From Ornithoclostridium sp949298505 (lineage in GTDB: Bacteria > Bacillota > Clostridia > Christensenellales > UBA3700), in the NCBI GenBank assembly GCA_949298505.1, contig CASFWW010000038.1, positions 1 to 64,000 on the forward strand: a stretch of DNA of 64,000 bases, given 5' to 3'. This document shows positions 41,685 through 50,402 of this stretch, piece after piece. Both the position numbers and the translations under genes were made by a program. A model generated the notes under the pieces. The model saw only the letters and a list, made by a program, of their open reading frames with translations, was not told where the DNA came from and ran no database searches. The stretch's first letter is position 1, and each line of letters opens with the position of its first letter.

Positions 41685-42371
41685 TCAGTTTTCTCCGCGT
41701 ATCTTTACCGAAGGTACGAGGGGGCGCATGACGTCTTTGAAGGACTGAAGTTTTTCTTCGTTGCACGGCGAGAGATTTGAAAAACGCACGGCGTCGCTGT
41801 CTTTGAAATTCTGGATGAAGTAGCGGCTTGCGCCCTGTATCCATCCTGCGAGTTCCAGCATACTTTTTGCGTCGTGAAGTTCGTCCGTGACCGTGGTCCT
41901 GAATTCGTAATCCACCACGTCGGACAGGAGAAAACGTATGCTTTGGCCGATCCTGCTCAGGTCAATTTCGCATCCGATTGTTTCTTCATAGCGCCCGGGA
42001 GAGTTCTTCACGTCCATTGCGACGGTGTCCACCAGTTTATCCTGTACGAGTTTTATCAGGCGATCTGGGTAAGAGCCGTTCGTGTCCAGCTTTACGCTGT
42101 AACCCATAGATTTTATTTCCTTCAGAAACAATTCCACGCCCGCGCTTGCTAGAGGTTCTCCTCCGGTGACGCATACGCCGTCGAGCACGCCTTTGCGTTT
42201 TTCGAGAAATTTCATCAGTTCGGAAAATGAGACGTCCTCTCCTTTGCCGGTAACTATTTCCCAGTTCTGGCAATAAGGACATCTGAAATTGCAGCCTGCA
42301 AGAAATACCGTGCAAGCCACTTTGCCCGGGTAGTCGAGAAGAGTAGTTTTCTGAAGTCCTGCTATCGTCAT
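41685..42371 (-). CDS. nrdG: Anaerobic ribonucleotide reductase activating protein, NrdG2 type
   Basis: 228 residues from ATG 42371 (GCGAGG upstream; ATG 42425 has no ribosome-binding site). Radical SAM activase with CxxxCxxC as GCNFRCPYCQNW near residue 27, preceded by the typical TTLLDYPGKVACTVFLAG lead, then CVTGGEPL and a VKLDTNG strand. This longer form (TIGR02495-like) usually accompanies redoxin-type nrdD genes, as here. Transcribed in the same direction but from a separate promoter and terminated before nrdD. Confidence 0.93.
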   Translation of the reverse strand: MTIAGLQKTTLLDYPGKVACTVFLAGCNFRCPYCQNWEIVTGKGEDVSFSELMKFLEKRKGVLDGVCVTGGEPLASAGVELFLKEIKSMGYSVKLDTNGSYPDRLIKLVQDKLVDTVAMDVKNSPGRYEETIGCEIDLSRIGQSIRFLLSDVVDYEFRTTVTDELHDAKSMLELAGWIQGASRYFIQNFKDSDAVRFSNLSPCNEEKLQSFKDVMRPLVPSVKIRGEN

Positions 42372-42471
42372 GAAAGCCTCGCGGTCAGGGCGCGCGTCCG
42401 ACGGGAAAAGAGATGCTCCGCTCATGACGCCGCGGCTGATTTTTTAGTCGGAATCACATCCGCATATATTT

Positions 42472-42500
42472 AGAATATTTTATCGCAGGCGATTTGTCAA
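42472..42500 (-). promoter_or_regulatory. Promoter of the NrdG2-type activase gene
   Basis: Minus strand: TTGACA (42500-42495), 17-bp spacer, TATTCT (42477-42472). The -10 hexamer is the same as at the first nrdD. The 200 bases from here to the araC terminator hold nothing I can identify. Confidence 0.65.
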
Positions 42501-42703
42501 CGTATTGGCAAAAAATACGCGCTTCTGCGGGGAAAAGAGAGCCCGGCAAAGGGAAGGAGGGAGGCGGGATATTATATGATCGCGGCACGTCTGCGCGTAT
42601 ATAAAATCCATATAAATCTACTCGCTGCATCTCTCAGGCTCAGGCGCGCGGAAGATATTGTTTTATGCGCCGGGCACGGGGGATGACGAAACCGTTCCGA
42701 GCG

Positions 42704-42733
42704 CAAAAAAAGCGGGCGCGTTTACGCCCGCTT
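42704..42733 (-). terminator. Terminator of the AraC-type regulator gene
   Basis: Minus strand: GCGGGCG / CGCCCGC stem followed by T7. Confidence 0.9.
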
Positions 42734-42755
42734 CGTCCGGATAAAGGTTGTCCGG

Positions 42756-43523
42756 TCAGTCGCTGTTGTATTTTTCCGATCTCGGGATCTGAGTGTATTC
42801 CTTGGGGCTTACGCCTGTGACTTTCTTGAACACTCTCGAGAAATAAAGCTGATCGCTGAAACCGCACATTTCCGCGATCTCGTATATTTTATAGTTGTTG
42901 ATGCTCTTGCTGAGCAGAAGTTTCTGCGCGAAACCTATGCGGGTGACGTTGAGGAACTGAAGCGGGGAGATGCCCTTTTCCTTGATGAACTGTCTGCGTA
43001 TATAGTCCTTGCTGAGAGGGAACGTCGCATAAACGTCGTCCAGCGAGAAGTTGGGGTCGGAGAAATTCTCTATTATACTGTTTGCGATCATCTCAACGTG
43101 CTGAGAGCAGTTGTCGCTTCCGGCAAAGCCGGAAATGATGTTCAGGATGAGTTCCGTGAACGAAAGGATTATGTTTGCCTGGTTGGGAACTTCGGAGTTG
43201 AAGTAGCGGTAGCAGAGCGTCAGCACGTTGAAGATATCCTTCTGCGGATTGTCGCTGAGAAGGATCGCTTTTTTGAACGAAGGCGTCCAGTTTGCCACCG
43301 TGAGGTATATATTCTTGAACCCTAATTTGGAATCGTTGGTGTGCAGGGTGTGCGGCGGAATGATCACCACCTGGTTTTTTGTGTATTCGATCGCGTCGCT
43401 GCCGTCGAAGAAAGTGATGGTGCCGTCCCCGTTTGTGCAATAGATTATCTCCCAGTAATCGTGCTGATGCTGAGAGACGTGAAAGGTTTTCATGTTCTTT
43501 CCGATATAATTAATAATGGGCAT
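42756..43523 (-). CDS. AraC-family transcriptional regulator with cupin sensor domain
   Basis: 255 residues; ATG preceded by GGAGGTGG. The N-terminal half is a cupin (HQHDYWEIIYCTNGDG, then IIPPHTLHTN), the usual sugar-binding part of AraC-type activators. The C-terminal 100 residues hold two helix-turn-helix motifs ending in the family signature IAEMCGFSDQLYFSRVFKKVTGVSPKEY-type segment (about 215-243). It is divergent from the glucuronate operon with back-to-back promoters in 175 bp, so it very likely controls that operon in response to a pathway sugar or glycoside. Confidence 0.93.
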   Translation of the reverse strand: MPIINYIGKNMKTFHVSQHQHDYWEIIYCTNGDGTITFFDGSDAIEYTKNQVVIIPPHTLHTNDSKLGFKNIYLTVANWTPSFKKAILLSDNPQKDIFNVLTLCYRYFNSEVPNQANIILSFTELILNIISGFAGSDNCSQHVEMIANSIIENFSDPNFSLDDVYATFPLSKDYIRRQFIKEKGISPLQFLNVTRIGFAQKLLLSKSINNYKIYEIAEMCGFSDQLYFSRVFKKVTGVSPKEYTQIPRSEKYNSD

Positions 43524-43542
43524 AAATCCACCTCCGGGTATT

Positions 43543-43571
43543 ATTCTAACTTATTTCACCTATTTTGTCCA
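43543..43571 (-). promoter_or_regulatory. Promoter of the AraC-type regulator gene
   Basis: Minus strand: TGGACA (43571-43566), 17-bp spacer, TAGAAT (43548-43543). Confidence 0.65.
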
Positions 43572-43591
43572 TAAATTTTTTACAATTTGCC

Positions 43592-43620
43592 TTGAAAAAT
43601 TTTTTTCGTTATTTTATAAT
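43592..43620 (+). promoter_or_regulatory. Promoter of the glucuronate operon
   Basis: TTGAAA (43592-43597), 17-bp spacer, TATAAT (43615-43620), leaving a leader of about 70 nt before kdgA. Confidence 0.8.
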
Positions 43621-43696
43621 ATGTTTAACGGGCGCAGAGCGCACGTCTGGACGGATGCGGCAATACGGTTTACGCAGACCGTCGGAGGAGTATTAA

Positions 43697-44341
43697 ATGG
43701 ACAAGCATGAAGTGTTTTCGGGCATAAAAAAAGAAGGCGTCGTGGTCGTCATCAGAGGCGATAGCGTTGAGCAGGCGCTCAGGACGGTCGACGCTTGCTA
43801 CAAGGGCGGCATCAGGTTTATTGAAGTTACTTTCACCGTTCCGCACGCGGACGTGATCATATCCACTCTGTGCGACAAGTACAAGGGCACGGACATGGTC
43901 GTAGGCGCGGGCACGGTGCTTGACCCTGAGACTGCGAGGGCGGCGATACTTGCCGGCGCGCAGTTCGTTTTCAGTCCCAGCTTCAGCGAAGAGACGATAA
44001 AGCTGTGCAACCGTTACGCGGTTGCCGTGGTCCCCGGCATTTTCACGCCGACAGAGGCGGTGAAGGCTCTCGAACTCGGCGCGGATTTCGTAAAACTTTT
44101 CCCCGGAGACGTTGCGACTCCCTCGGGTCTCAAGTCCGTCAGAGGACCTCTCCCTCAGCTTCAGATCATGCCCACAGGCGGCGTGAGCCTCTCCAACGTG
44201 GAGGATTGGTTCAAAGCGGGCGCGGTAGCGGTCGGCGCCGGTTCGTTCGTGACCAAGGGCGCGAAGAAGAGCGATTACGAAGAAGTGGAAAAGACTGCCA
44301 GAGAACTGGTTGAAAAAGTCAGAAACATAAAGAGAGGTTGA
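43697..44341 (+). CDS. kdgA: KDPG/KHG aldolase
   Basis: 214 residues, GGAGGAG before the ATG. Class I aldolase that splits 2-keto-3-deoxy-6-phosphogluconate into pyruvate and glyceraldehyde 3-phosphate, the last step of glucuronate breakdown. The Schiff-base lysine is in DFVKLFPGD (about residue 131) and the general-base glutamate in FIEVTFT (about 44); GAGTVLD and IMPTGGVS complete the phosphate site. First gene of the operon; kdgK follows after 4 nt. Confidence 0.95.
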   Translation: MDKHEVFSGIKKEGVVVVIRGDSVEQALRTVDACYKGGIRFIEVTFTVPHADVIISTLCDKYKGTDMVVGAGTVLDPETARAAILAGAQFVFSPSFSEETIKLCNRYAVAVVPGIFTPTEAVKALELGADFVKLFPGDVATPSGLKSVRGPLPQLQIMPTGGVSLSNVEDWFKAGAVAVGAGSFVTKGAKKSDYEEVEKTARELVEKVRNIKRG

Positions 44342-44345
44342 CATA

Positions 44346-45368
44346 ATGAGTATTTTGACTGTCGGAGAAATAATGCTCAGACTTCAGCCGTACGGATACA
44401 AGAGATTCGCTCAGGCTGAAGCGTATGAAGCGGTTTACGGCGGAGGCGAAGCCAACGTGGCGGTGTCTCTCGCTCAGTTCGGAGAGGACGTTGCTTTCTT
44501 TACGAAACTCCCCGCAAACGCCGTTGCGGACAAATGCGTGGCTGAGCTCAGGAAATACGGCGTGGACACGAAGAAGATCGTGCGCGGCGGAGAGAGAATG
44601 GGCATCTATTTCTGTGAAAAAGGCTGTTCTCAGCGTCCGAGCAACGTGATATACGACAGGGCGCACAGCGCGATAAGCGAAATTCAGCCTGAAGACGTTG
44701 ACGTCGACAAGCTTCTCGACTGCGTTGAGTGGCTGCACTGGACGGGCATCACCCCCGCGATATCGGATAAGACCGCGAAAGTTCTTGCGATCATACTCGA
44801 TGCGGCGAAGAAAAAGAATATCACCGTTTCGTGCGACCTCAATTTCCGCAAGAAACTGTGGAGCAAGGAAAAGGCGAACAAGGTGATGAGCGAACTCGTG
44901 AAGACGGTGGACGTGCTGATCAGCAACGAAGAGGACTGCAAGGACGTGTTCGGGATAGAGGCAGACGGCAGCAACATAAGCGGCGGCAAGCTGAGCAAGG
45001 AGGGTTATGCGGCTCTCGGAAGAAAAGTGCTCGAAAAATTCCCCGCGCTCAAAGGCGTTGCGTTCACTCTGAGAGAGAGTTACAGCGCAAGCCGCAACGG
45101 CTGGTCGGCTATTTACGTGACGAGAGACGCGGTTTTCTCAAGCAAGCATTACGACATAGACATCGTTGACAGAGTGGGCGGCGGCGACAGCTTCGGCGCA
45201 GGGCTGATATACGGTCTCAAGAACAACCTGGGAGAGCAGGCGGCGCTTGAGTTCGCGGTCGCGGCATCCTGCCTCAAGCATACCGTGGAAGGAGACTTCA
45301 ACGTGGTTTCCGTGTCCGAGGTAAAGAAACTCGCGGAGGGCGACGGCAGTGGTAGAGTACAGAGATAA
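44346..45368 (+). CDS. kdgK: 2-keto-3-deoxygluconate kinase (PfkB family)
   Basis: 340 residues. It phosphorylates KDG to KDPG, the substrate of the aldolase encoded just before. PfkB features: YGGGEANVAVSLAQFG near the N-terminus and the catalytic anion-hole motif DRVGGGDSFGAG near residue 280. Start ATG after GAGAGG. Its last 20 bases overlap the next gene, which begins at GTG 45349. Confidence 0.92.
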   Translation: MSILTVGEIMLRLQPYGYKRFAQAEAYEAVYGGGEANVAVSLAQFGEDVAFFTKLPANAVADKCVAELRKYGVDTKKIVRGGERMGIYFCEKGCSQRPSNVIYDRAHSAISEIQPEDVDVDKLLDCVEWLHWTGITPAISDKTAKVLAIILDAAKKKNITVSCDLNFRKKLWSKEKANKVMSELVKTVDVLISNEEDCKDVFGIEADGSNISGGKLSKEGYAALGRKVLEKFPALKGVAFTLRESYSASRNGWSAIYVTRDAVFSSKHYDIDIVDRVGGGDSFGAGLIYGLKNNLGEQAALEFAVAASCLKHTVEGDFNVVSVSEVKKLAEGDGSGRVQR

Positions 45369-46716
45369 CGTGATAAAGCTGCTCGGCAGTAAGCGCGCGG
45401 AAGAGATATACGCGGCGGTCAAGGATCTGCCGATAATAGATTATCATTGTCATCTTTCTCCCAAGGAGATCTACGAGGACAAGCCGTTCGAAGATATCGG
45501 CGAGATATGGCTGGCGGGGGACCATTACAAGTGGAGACTTATGCGCGGCTACGGCGTGGACGAAAAGTACGTCACCGGCGACGCTTCGTGGGAAGAGAAG
45601 TTTGAAAAGTTCGCTGAAGCGGTCGGTTATGCGCTCGGCAATCCGGTCAAGGACTGGGTGGCGGCGGAACTGATGTTCTTCTTCGGGATCACGACTCCGC
45701 TCAACAAGGATACCGCGAAAGAGATCAGAGAAAAGGCGAACGCGGTGATAAAGGAAAAGAAGATTTCTCCGCGCAAGCTGATAGAGATGGCTAACGTCGA
45801 ATATATCGCTACGACGGACGATCCCTGCGACAGCCTCGAATGGCATGACCTCATCGCAAAAGAGGGCAAGCTGAGCGCAAAAGTCGCCCCGACTTTCAGA
45901 ACTGACAACCTCGTATCCGTAGAAAAGGCGGATTATAAAAATTATATCGCAAAGCTTGAAAAGGCGAGCGGAGTAAAGATCGGAGATCTGAACGGCTTTG
46001 AAAACGCGATAAACAACAGGCTTGACTTTTTCGTGAGTCGCGGTTGCAGATTTTCGGATATCGGCGTAGCGGGTTTCCCCAAGGCTATCGCGGAAAGAAA
46101 CAAGGCGGCGGAGACGTTTGAAAAGATACTTTGCGGCGGCGCTTCGGCAGAGGAGGCGGACGCGTTCAAAGGCTATCTTTACGTATATCTGGCAAGAGAG
46201 TACAAAAAGCGTTGCATAACGATGCAGATGCATCTTGCCGTGACCCGCAATTCAAACGGCGTTATGTTTGAAAAATGCGGCGCTGACAGCGGCTTCGACT
46301 GCGTGGGCGACGCGATAGATACGGTCACTCTGACGAGGGTCGTTGACGCGATGAACAGAGCAGGCGGTCTGCCTGAAACGATAATATACACGCTCAATCC
46401 GTCGATGTATTACACTCTGATTACGATGATTGGCGCGTTCAGGGGAGTCCACCTCGGCGTAAGCTGGTGGTTCTGCGATCACAAGCGCGGTATGAGAGAG
46501 ACCTTTGACAGACTCTCGGAACTTGGACATATATGCTCAATGGTCGGCATGCTTACCGACAGCAGAAGCTTCTTGTCCTATACGAGACACGACTATTACA
46601 GACAGTGCCTTTGCGATTTCCTCGCCGACAATTCGTCCGAAAGGGACGGAGACGCTCCGAAAGAGGTCGCGAAAAAACTGTGCTACTATAACGCAAAGAA
46701 ACTTACGGAGGAATAA
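45349..46716 (+). CDS. uxaC: Glucuronate isomerase
   Basis: 455 residues from GTG 45349 with GGAGGG 10 nt upstream; the start overlaps kdgK by 20 bases. It converts D-glucuronate to D-fructuronate (and galacturonate to tagaturonate). It belongs to the amidohydrolase-like fold with the metal motif DYHCHLSP near residue 31; AGDHYKWRLMRGYGV and ITTPLNKDTA are typical of UxaC. Because uxuA and uxuB are present but tagaturonate reductase and altronate dehydratase are not, the operon appears dedicated to glucuronate. Confidence 0.96.
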   Translation: MVEYRDNVIKLLGSKRAEEIYAAVKDLPIIDYHCHLSPKEIYEDKPFEDIGEIWLAGDHYKWRLMRGYGVDEKYVTGDASWEEKFEKFAEAVGYALGNPVKDWVAAELMFFFGITTPLNKDTAKEIREKANAVIKEKKISPRKLIEMANVEYIATTDDPCDSLEWHDLIAKEGKLSAKVAPTFRTDNLVSVEKADYKNYIAKLEKASGVKIGDLNGFENAINNRLDFFVSRGCRFSDIGVAGFPKAIAERNKAAETFEKILCGGASAEEADAFKGYLYVYLAREYKKRCITMQMHLAVTRNSNGVMFEKCGADSGFDCVGDAIDTVTLTRVVDAMNRAGGLPETIIYTLNPSMYYTLITMIGAFRGVHLGVSWWFCDHKRGMRETFDRLSELGHICSMVGMLTDSRSFLSYTRHDYYRQCLCDFLADNSSERDGDAPKEVAKKLCYYNAKKLTEE

Positions 46717-46718
46717 TC

Positions 46719-47771
46719 ATGGCATTCAGAATGACTTTCAGATGGTACGGCGAGAACGACAAAGTGACGCTTGACGATATCAGGCAGATCCCTTGCGTGC
46801 AAGGCGTCGTTTCCGCGATCTACGACGTTCCGGTCGGAGAGGTATGGCCGGAAGAAAAAATCGCAAGGCTGAAAAAACTTGCGAACGACAAGGGTCTTAC
46901 CTTCGAGGTCGTAGAAAGCGTGCCCGTACACGAGGATATAAAGCTTGGCAATGCTAACGCCGCGAGACTCATCGAGAACTACAAAGAAAACGTCAGACGT
47001 CTCGGCAAAGCGGGAGTAAAGTGCATCTGCTACAACTTCATGCCCGTGTTTGACTGGCTGAGAAGCAATCTTGCAAAAGAACTGCCCGACGGTTCCAACG
47101 CGCTTGCGTACGATCACGAGACCGTGCTCAGAATGAATCCGCTTACCAGCGAACTTTCTTTGCCGGGCTGGGACGCCAGCTATACCAGAGAGGGGCTCAA
47201 AGAGCTTCTTGAACAGTATAAGGATATCGATGACGAAAAGTTGTGGGAAAACATGACAGTATTCCTCAAAGAGGTCATCCCCGTAGCCGAGGAGAGCGGA
47301 GTTAAGATGGCAATCCACCCCGACGATCCGCCGTGGGGAATATTCGGTCTGCCCAGAGTTATAATCGACGAAAAGAATCTGAAGAGATTTTTGTCTATCG
47401 TCGACAGTCCGAGCAACGGCATTACGCTGTGCACCGGTTCTCTGGGGGTAAATCCGATGAACAACCTCGTGTCCATGATAAACACATGTAAGGGCAGAAT
47501 GCCTTTCGTGCACCTCAGAAACATCAAGATCACCGGCGACCACTGCTTCGAAGAGAGCGGTCACCTCAGCGAGAAAGGAAGCCTTGACATGTACGATATA
47601 ATCAAGGCGCTTTACGATGGAGATTTCGACGGCTACGTACGTCCCGACCACGGCAGAATGATCTGGGGAGAGACGGGCAGAGCGGGATACGGTCTGTACG
47701 ACCGCGCGCTCGGCGCAATGTATCTGCAAGGCATCATAGAAGCGGTTGAAAAGAATGCCGAGAAGAAGTGA
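46719..47771 (+). CDS. uxuA: Mannonate dehydratase
   Basis: 350 residues; CGGAGGA upstream of the ATG. It dehydrates D-mannonate to 2-keto-3-deoxygluconate. UxuA signatures: MTFRWYGENDKVTLDDIRQI at the N-terminus (first 20 residues), YNFMPVFDW in the middle, MAIHPDDPPW and RPDHGRMIWGE toward the end, which hold the metal and proton-transfer residues. Gap to uxaC is 2 nt. Confidence 0.97.
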   Translation: MAFRMTFRWYGENDKVTLDDIRQIPCVQGVVSAIYDVPVGEVWPEEKIARLKKLANDKGLTFEVVESVPVHEDIKLGNANAARLIENYKENVRRLGKAGVKCICYNFMPVFDWLRSNLAKELPDGSNALAYDHETVLRMNPLTSELSLPGWDASYTREGLKELLEQYKDIDDEKLWENMTVFLKEVIPVAEESGVKMAIHPDDPPWGIFGLPRVIIDEKNLKRFLSIVDSPSNGITLCTGSLGVNPMNNLVSMINTCKGRMPFVHLRNIKITGDHCFEESGHLSEKGSLDMYDIIKALYDGDFDGYVRPDHGRMIWGETGRAGYGLYDRALGAMYLQGIIEAVEKNAEKK

Positions 47772-47821
47772 CGGCTTCAGAAAATTAAGAATCAATATAA
47801 TATAAGGAAGGAGAAAAGATT

Positions 47822-48655
47822 ATGTCGGTCTACAAAGACAAAGTGGTAGTCATCACGGGCGCAGGCGGTATCCTGTGCAGTGAGATCGCAAAGGAATACG
47901 CTAAATGCGGCGCAAAGATAGCGGTGCTTGACCTCAACCCGGAAGCGGCTGAAAAAGTTGCGGCTGAGATAGTAAAGGACGGCGGCGTCGCCAAGGCATA
48001 CAAGGTCAACTGCCTCGACAAGGAGAATATGGAACAGGCAAGAGTCGAGATCAACAAGGACCTCGGCAAATGCGACCTTCTCGTCAACGGCGCGGGCGGC
48101 AACAATCCCAAGGGCACGACGACCAACGACTATTTCGATATGGCGGACGTCGAAAACCCCGACGTAAAGAGCTTCTTCGACCTCGACGGCAGCGGCGTGG
48201 ATTTCGTGTTCAAGCTCAACTTCCTCGCGACCTTCCTTACCACTCAGGTTTTTGCTAAAGACATGGTGGAAAGAGGGGGCAACATCATCAACATTTCTTC
48301 GATGAACGCGTTCAGACCCCTGACCAGGATCCCCGCATACAGCGGCGCGAAAGCGGCGGTCAGCAACTTCACTCAGTGGCTCGCGGTGCACTTTGCGAAG
48401 GCGGGCATAAGAGTCAACGCGATCGCTCCCGGTTTCTTTGTCACCAATCAGAACAGGGCGCTTCTGTTCAACCCGGACGGTACTCCTTCGGCGCGTGCGG
48501 AAAAGATTCTTCGCGGCACTCCGATGGGCAGATTCGGCGAAGCGAAAGAGCTTATGGGCACGATGCTGTGGCTCGCGGACGACGAGAAAGCGGGCTTCGT
48601 CACCGGCATTGTCGTTCCGATCGACGGCGGTTTTTCCGCTTATTCGGGAGTCTGA
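47822..48655 (+). CDS. uxuB: SDR-family D-mannonate oxidoreductase (fructuronate reductase)
   Basis: 277 residues; AAGGAGGAG-like site before the ATG. It reduces fructuronate to mannonate with NAD(P)H, joining UxaC and UxuA. It is a short-chain dehydrogenase: nucleotide loop TGAGGILCSEIA, NGAGG strand, catalytic serine in NISSMNAF and YSGAK with the catalytic Tyr and Lys. This is the SDR form of UxuB found in Firmicutes, not the long-chain polyol form of E. coli. Function is called mostly from operon position plus the long insert typical of this subfamily. Confidence 0.88.
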   Translation: MSVYKDKVVVITGAGGILCSEIAKEYAKCGAKIAVLDLNPEAAEKVAAEIVKDGGVAKAYKVNCLDKENMEQARVEINKDLGKCDLLVNGAGGNNPKGTTTNDYFDMADVENPDVKSFFDLDGSGVDFVFKLNFLATFLTTQVFAKDMVERGGNIINISSMNAFRPLTRIPAYSGAKAAVSNFTQWLAVHFAKAGIRVNAIAPGFFVTNQNRALLFNPDGTPSARAEKILRGTPMGRFGEAKELMGTMLWLADDEKAGFVTGIVVPIDGGFSAYSGV

Positions 48656-48676
48656 TAAAGGAAGGATACAGAGATT

Positions 48677-49951
48677 ATGAGTACTGTTGTGGTATTGGGT
48701 CTGGGTAACAGAGGCAAGAACTACGGTGGACATCTCAACAAGCTGGAAGGCGTTAAGATAGTCAGCATCTGCGATAAATACCAGGTTAAGATAGATAAGG
48801 TAAAGAAGGCGTGGAACGTACCCGACGACAAATGTTTTACCGACGAGGACAAGTTCTTCGCGCAGGGTAAGATAGCGGACGTCATGGTCATCGCGACTCA
48901 GGATCGCGACCATTACGGACACGCGATGAAGGCGCTCAACCTGGGTTATAACCTGCTTCTCGAAAAGCCTGTAAGCCCCGACATTAAAGAGTGTCTGGAG
49001 ATTGAAAAACTCGCCAGAGAAAAAGGACTTAAAGTCCTGGTCTGCCACGTCCTCAGATACGCCAATTACTACCGCAGGATAAAGAGCATAATAGACAGCG
49101 GCGTGCTGGGCGAGATAAAGCTGATCAAGCACGATGAACATATTTCCTGGTGGCATTTCTGCCACAGCTACGTCAGGGGCAACTGGCGCAGAGAAGAGGA
49201 TACGACCCCGATGCTCCTCGCGAAATGCTGTCACGACATGGATCTTCTGTACTGGTTCGCGGGCGCTAAATGCAAGAGCCTGTCCTCTTACGGCGATCTC
49301 AGCTATTTTACGAAGGCGAACGCTCCGAAGGGCGCGGCGGCTAACTGCTTCGACTGCCCGCACAGAGATAAGTGTATTTTCGAATGCACGTACCAGTACA
49401 TAGGCAGAGGGCTTAAAAAGCAAAAATATCCGTGGGGAACGTACGCGTTCTGCACGACGGGTAAAAAGGCGGATATACTCAACGCGCTCAGAAACGACGA
49501 AAGAGGAAAACTCTGGTCGAGGTGCGTGTTCGGTTGCGATAACGACGTCGTTGACTGCCAGACCGTCAACATGGAGATGGAAAACGGCGTAAAGATAGTC
49601 ATGACCGCCAACGCGTTCAACGAAAAAGATCACAGACATACAGAAATAAGAGGTACGAAAGGAGAGCTTATCGCCGATGACAGCGGCAGCGTTATCACGC
49701 TTAAGCTTTTCGATCAGAAACCGAAGAAGATAGTCGTCAACATAATCCCCGTGATAAAGGGACATTACGGCGGCGACCAGGGCATAACGAAATCGACTGC
49801 AGATATGCTTGCGGGAAGACTGGATCCGAAATGGCAGTATACATGGATAAAGGATACCATCGAAAGTCACCGTATCGTCACAGCGGCGGAGATATCGCGC
49901 AAAAACGGCGGCAGAAAGGTCGATATGACGGAGATACCCGACATAGAATAA
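48677..49951 (+). CDS. Gfo/Idh/MocA-family oxidoreductase (first of three)
   Basis: 424 residues. Rossmann nucleotide site VVLGLGNRGKNYGG at the N-terminus, the family EKP motif as LLLEKPVS (about residue 98), and LLAKCCHDMDLLYWFAG carrying the catalytic-histidine region. A cysteine cluster (NCFDCPHRDKCIFEC, about 232-246) is extra and could bind metal. The family oxidises or reduces sugar hydroxyls with NAD(P). It is distinct from the two later Gfo/Idh proteins, which resemble each other. Gap to uxuB is 21 nt. Confidence 0.9.
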   Translation: MSTVVVLGLGNRGKNYGGHLNKLEGVKIVSICDKYQVKIDKVKKAWNVPDDKCFTDEDKFFAQGKIADVMVIATQDRDHYGHAMKALNLGYNLLLEKPVSPDIKECLEIEKLAREKGLKVLVCHVLRYANYYRRIKSIIDSGVLGEIKLIKHDEHISWWHFCHSYVRGNWRREEDTTPMLLAKCCHDMDLLYWFAGAKCKSLSSYGDLSYFTKANAPKGAAANCFDCPHRDKCIFECTYQYIGRGLKKQKYPWGTYAFCTTGKKADILNALRNDERGKLWSRCVFGCDNDVVDCQTVNMEMENGVKIVMTANAFNEKDHRHTEIRGTKGELIADDSGSVITLKLFDQKPKKIVVNIIPVIKGHYGGDQGITKSTADMLAGRLDPKWQYTWIKDTIESHRIVTAAEISRKNGGRKVDMTEIPDIE

Positions 49952-49952
49952 T

Positions 49953-50402
49953 ATGAGGAAAGTTCTGGAAGGACGATACGTACTCACGCGCAAAGATCAG
50001 AGCACGCATTATAAGATACCTTTTACCGTGCCCGAAGACGCGGAAAAAATGTTTATAAGCGTGGCTTACGAGCCCAAATACAACTACGACGAAGAGTACG
50101 GGCTCGACCTGATAGAAAAGAGCATGATGAGACAGATCGGGGAGCCGGTCATGACGAGAGGCGAAATGCGCGCGCATCTTCCGCTCGACAATCATCTGTC
50201 TTTTTCACTCGATTCGCCATGCGGTGCGGTCGGAACGGCGCACAGGGGTAAAGACGAACAGAGTTTTACGATAAGCAAAGAGAGCGCGAACGGCGGTTTC
50301 AATCCTTGTAGCATAATTGCGGGAGAGTGGAAATTCACGGTGAGCGTGACATGCATAGTTACCGACGAGATTGCGGTTTCTCTGAGGATAGAGGTGGAAT
50401 GA
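49953..50402 (+). CDS. Small beta-rich protein, likely the N-terminal domain of a split CehA/McbA-type hydrolase
   Basis: 149 residues; ATG 1 nt after the previous stop. The sequence starts with EGRYVLTRKDQSTHYKIPF and continues to a FTVSVTCIV...LRIEVE strand pattern, with no membrane segment. In many CehA/McbA-type PHP metallohydrolases a similar beta-sandwich (opening with a phrase like L..ED....Y..IPF.VPEG) precedes the PHP domain in one chain. Here it ends by TGA overlapping the PHP gene. I infer a two-chain version of that enzyme; similarity is from memory of the family, not from a search. Confidence 0.6.
   Translation: MRKVLEGRYVLTRKDQSTHYKIPFTVPEDAEKMFISVAYEPKYNYDEEYGLDLIEKSMMRQIGEPVMTRGEMRAHLPLDNHLSFSLDSPCGAVGTAHRGKDEQSFTISKESANGGFNPCSIIAGEWKFTVSVTCIVTDEIAVSLRIEVE

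Noticed and set aside
42600..42660. TPP riboswitch-like CTGAGA element on the minus strand
   Set aside because: Only the CTGAGA fragment matches; the other conserved blocks are missing and no thiamine gene is near.
47792..49993. 733-codon open frame on the minus strand
   Set aside because: It lies wholly opposite uxuB and a Gfo/Idh gene that have clear motifs and ribosome-binding sites; its translation shows no domain.
49953..50402. Beta subunit of a C-glycoside deglycosylation enzyme
   Set aside because: Size fits, but the sequence pattern does not match what I recall of that subunit, and its overlap with the PHP gene fits a split CehA/McbA-type protein better.
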